Of a stretch of 24,552 nucleotides of DNA, positions 22,737-24,552 are shown in pieces (the stretch's first letter is position 1; each line of letters begins with the position of its first letter). The notes under the pieces are model-generated. The model saw nothing but the letters and a program-made list of their open reading frames with translations, was not told the origin of the DNA and did no database searches. Location of the stretch: contig JAGVUK010000220.1 of the NCBI GenBank assembly GCA_019136335.1, forward strand, positions 1-24,552, in the 5' to 3' direction. This DNA is from Methanomicrobiales archaeon (lineage in GTDB: Archaea > Halobacteriota > Methanomicrobia > Methanomicrobiales > Methanoculleaceae). A program made the translations under genes and the position numbers.

Positions 22737-23545
22737 ACAGTGACTTGATGCTCGCCACCGCCTGTGAGGTGGCGGCGAAGATCGGCGCACGGGCGGTCGT
22801 CTCGTTCGTCGACCCGATACCGATTCCCCCGGGCGTGCCCTCGGTCCCGATCATCCGGGTGCAGGAACTGCAACTCGACGTCTTGAAAGACCTCACCATG
22901 CACGACATCCTGGAGGTGAGCGAGCGGCATATGCTGGATGCCGCCGTCCACCTCTATCTCCGGCGGAACCTGGAGAACGGCATCGTCGTCGGCGTCTTTC
23001 CCCACGCCGTCATCATCTACGACATCGAAGAGGGGAAGAACTTCATCAACCTCAAGGACTTCTCCGACATCGTCCCCCGCGAGGTGCTCCATGCGGCTCT
23101 CTCGCTCGCCCTCGAGATCGCGGTCGAGGGGAGGGAAGGAAGGGCCATCGGGACCGCGTTCATCATCGGGGACCCGGAGGAGATCTTCCGGCACTCCCAT
23201 CAGGCGATCCTCAACCCCTACCAGGGGCAGCCCGCCGCCCTCCGGGACATCAAGAACAAGGACAACTGGGAGAGCGTCAAAGAGTTCGCCCAGCTCGACG
23301 GCGTCTTCGTCATCGACAAGAGCGGCGAGGTGCGGTCGGCGGGGCGCTACCTTGACGTCACCGGGCGGGGCATCTCCCTCCCGGGGGGGCTTGGGGGGCG
23401 GCACCGGGCAACCGCGTCCATCACGCACGAGATCCCGGTCATCGGCATCACGGTCTCCGAGAGCGGGGGCATGGTGCGCATCTTCAGGGACGGCAACTGC
23501 AAGATCGGCATCCGTTCCGACATCCGTGTCCGTAGTGACGGTTAG
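22733..23545 (+). CDS. dacZ: Diadenylate cyclase DacZ (DisA_N domain)
   Basis: The 270-residue protein ends in a DisA_N (DAC) domain: DGVFVIDKSGEVRSAGRYLD (from Asp189, the DGA motif with Val in place of Ala) and GGRHRATASITHEIPVIGITVSESGG with the RHR motif at residues 223-225. These residues bind ATP and catalyse condensation of two ATP to c-di-AMP. The N-terminal half (RAVVSFVDPIPIP to IIGDPEEIF) is the alpha/beta domain of archaeal DacZ. The archaeal messenger is known for osmotic and potassium control. Placement after sucD with an ATGA overlap suggests co-expression with central carbon enzymes; the functional link is inference. Confidence 0.9.
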   Translation: MNSDLMLATACEVAAKIGARAVVSFVDPIPIPPGVPSVPIIRVQELQLDVLKDLTMHDILEVSERHMLDAAVHLYLRRNLENGIVVGVFPHAVIIYDIEEGKNFINLKDFSDIVPREVLHAALSLALEIAVEGREGRAIGTAFIIGDPEEIFRHSHQAILNPYQGQPAALRDIKNKDNWESVKEFAQLDGVFVIDKSGEVRSAGRYLDVTGRGISLPGGLGGRHRATASITHEIPVIGITVSESGGMVRIFRDGNCKIGIRSDIRVRSDG

Positions 23546-23574
23546 AAATGGTTATATGAATTGCAATCATTTCT
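23544..23574 (+). promoter_or_regulatory. Promoter with inverted repeat upstream of the methionine adenosyltransferase gene
   Basis: TTATATGAA (23552-23560) is a TATA box about 50 bases before the ATG at 23606. It is enclosed by AGAAATG (23544-23550) and CATTTCT (23568-23574), exact reverse complements 17 bases apart, and ATTGCAAT (23560-23567) is itself palindromic. The outer repeat overlaps the dacZ stop codon. A repressor site is possible. Confidence 0.4.
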
Positions 23575-23605
23575 CTTATCATACTTTAGAACTACGGTGG
23601 ATTTG

Positions 23606-24552
23606 ATGACCAGGAACATCAGCGTAGAAGGGCTTGACCAGATCCCGATCGAGAGACAACGGATAGAACTGGTGGAGAGGAAGTGCCTCGGGCACCCGGA
23701 TAGCCTCGCGGACGGTATTGCGGAGTCGATCAGCCAGGCGCTCAGCAGGTCGTACCTCGAGGAGTGCGGCAGCGTCCTGCACCACAACACCGACCAGGGC
23801 GAGGTCGTCGCGGGGGAGTCGCTCCCGAAGTTCGGCGGCGGCCGGATCACGAAACCGATCTATTTCCTCATATCGGGCCGGGCCACGAAGACCTTCAACG
23901 GCGTGAACATTCCCGCCGACGCGATCGCCGTCGAGGCGGCACGGAATTACATCAGAAAGATCCTCCCCACCCTCAACATGGACCGCGACGTCATCGTCGA
24001 CTGCCGGATGGGGAAGGGATCAACCGACCTGCAGGATGTCTTCCGGTCCTGTTCGGGGAAGATCCCGCGGGCGAACGACACGTCGTTCGGTGTCGGGCAC
24101 GCGCCGTTCAGCGAGGCGGAGAGCATCGTTAAAGGCGTCGCCGCGTACCTTGACGATACGCTCCGCCCGAAGTATCCCGTCATCGGCCAGGACTGCAAGA
24201 TCATGTGCCTGCGCGACGGCGATGCCATCACCCTCACGGTTGCGATGGCGTTCGTGGACCGCTACTGCCCGGGCATCGCCGAGTATATCGAGCAGAAGAA
24301 CGTCCTGACCGAGCAGATCGCGGCGGTCGCACAGCGGTTCACGAACCGGAAGATCAATGTCGCGATCAATACCGCCGACGATCTCGACGCCGGGAGCATC
24401 TTCCTGACGGTCTCGGGGACGTCGGCCGAGATGGGCGACGACGGTTCCGTCGGCCGCGGCAACCGCGCGAACGGGCTGATCACCCCGAACCGCCCCATGA
24501 GCATGGAGGCGACGAGCGGGAAGAACCCGATCAACCACATCGGTAAGATCTA
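23606..24552 (+). CDS. mat: Archaeal methionine adenosyltransferase (partial, cut by window end)
   Basis: About 315 residues of the archaeal class of S-adenosylmethionine synthetase are visible; the family is about 400, so roughly 85 residues lie beyond the edge. Motifs include RKCLGHPDSLADGIAE (residues 26-41), HHNTDQGEVVAGESLPKFGGG, FLISGRATK, DCRMGKGS, TSFGVGHAPFSEAE and GDDGSVGRGNRANGLITP. ATP plus methionine gives SAM. The ATG at 23606 is preceded by a GGTGG ribosome site. It has its own promoter and is a separate unit from dacZ. Confidence 0.93.
   Translation, partial: MTRNISVEGLDQIPIERQRIELVERKCLGHPDSLADGIAESISQALSRSYLEECGSVLHHNTDQGEVVAGESLPKFGGGRITKPIYFLISGRATKTFNGVNIPADAIAVEAARNYIRKILPTLNMDRDVIVDCRMGKGSTDLQDVFRSCSGKIPRANDTSFGVGHAPFSEAESIVKGVAAYLDDTLRPKYPVIGQDCKIMCLRDGDAITLTVAMAFVDRYCPGIAEYIEQKNVLTEQIAAVAQRFTNRKINVAINTADDLDAGSIFLTVSGTSAEMGDDGSVGRGNRANGLITPNRPMSMEATSGKNPINHIGKI

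Overview
The window looks like chromosomal DNA of a GC-rich methanogenic archaeon of the order Methanomicrobiales, probably Methanoculleus or a close relative (an inference from gene content and base composition, not a database match). Archaeal markers are GatD/GatE, ribosomal protein L10e, archaeal-type methionine adenosyltransferase, UPF0212, DUF2070, the DacZ-type diadenylate cyclase, KorDABC and archaeal TATA boxes. Genes are tightly packed, mostly with ATGA-type overlaps.

Layout. 92-5133 (minus strand): a probable operon starts at a TATA box near 5128 and encodes an unrecognised 118-residue protein, a nitroreductase, UPF0212, a PfkB sugar/nucleoside kinase and a DUF2070 membrane protein. 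Beyond a T-rich stem-loop lies a decayed PLP aminotransferase. 5159-5467 (minus): a small basic protein with six RGG repeats. 5567-10134 (minus): argH-gatD-gatE. 10185-10453: the 3' remnant of an IS200/IS605-type tnpB with an intact right-end hairpin. 10450-12990 (minus): an AT-rich, bacterial-looking cassette (RIC/hemerythrin-like small protein, P1B metal ATPase with an unusual CPG motif, HMA metal-binding protein) with strong Shine-Dalgarno sites; it is the clearest transferred segment. 12990-13230: decayed sequence without a recognisable gene. 13334-15994 (plus): a NitT/TauT-type ABC transporter (lipoprotein, permease, ATPase) behind overlapping palindromes. 16056-16605 (plus): ribosomal protein L10e, frame-broken by an exact 37-bp tandem duplication. 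16708-23545 (plus): one long overlapping cluster, fumarate hydratase alpha/beta, korDABC, sucCD and dacZ. 23606-end (plus): methionine adenosyltransferase, cut by the window edge.

How the genes work together. Fumarate hydratase, succinyl-CoA synthetase and 2-oxoglutarate:ferredoxin oxidoreductase are three of the steps of the incomplete reductive TCA branch by which many methanogens of this order make 2-oxoglutarate for glutamate; the fumarate reductase and malate dehydrogenase steps are not in this window. The last gene of that cluster makes c-di-AMP, joining a nucleotide second messenger to central carbon synthesis. argH (arginine) and gatDE (Gln-tRNA(Gln) from Glu-tRNA(Gln)) form a second amino-acid-related unit.

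The most useful leads are the metal-ATPase cassette with mixed P1B signatures, the dacZ placement, the tnpB right-end remnant that supplies the stop codon of the HMA gene, and the L10e duplication, which must be settled as error, variant or real lesion.
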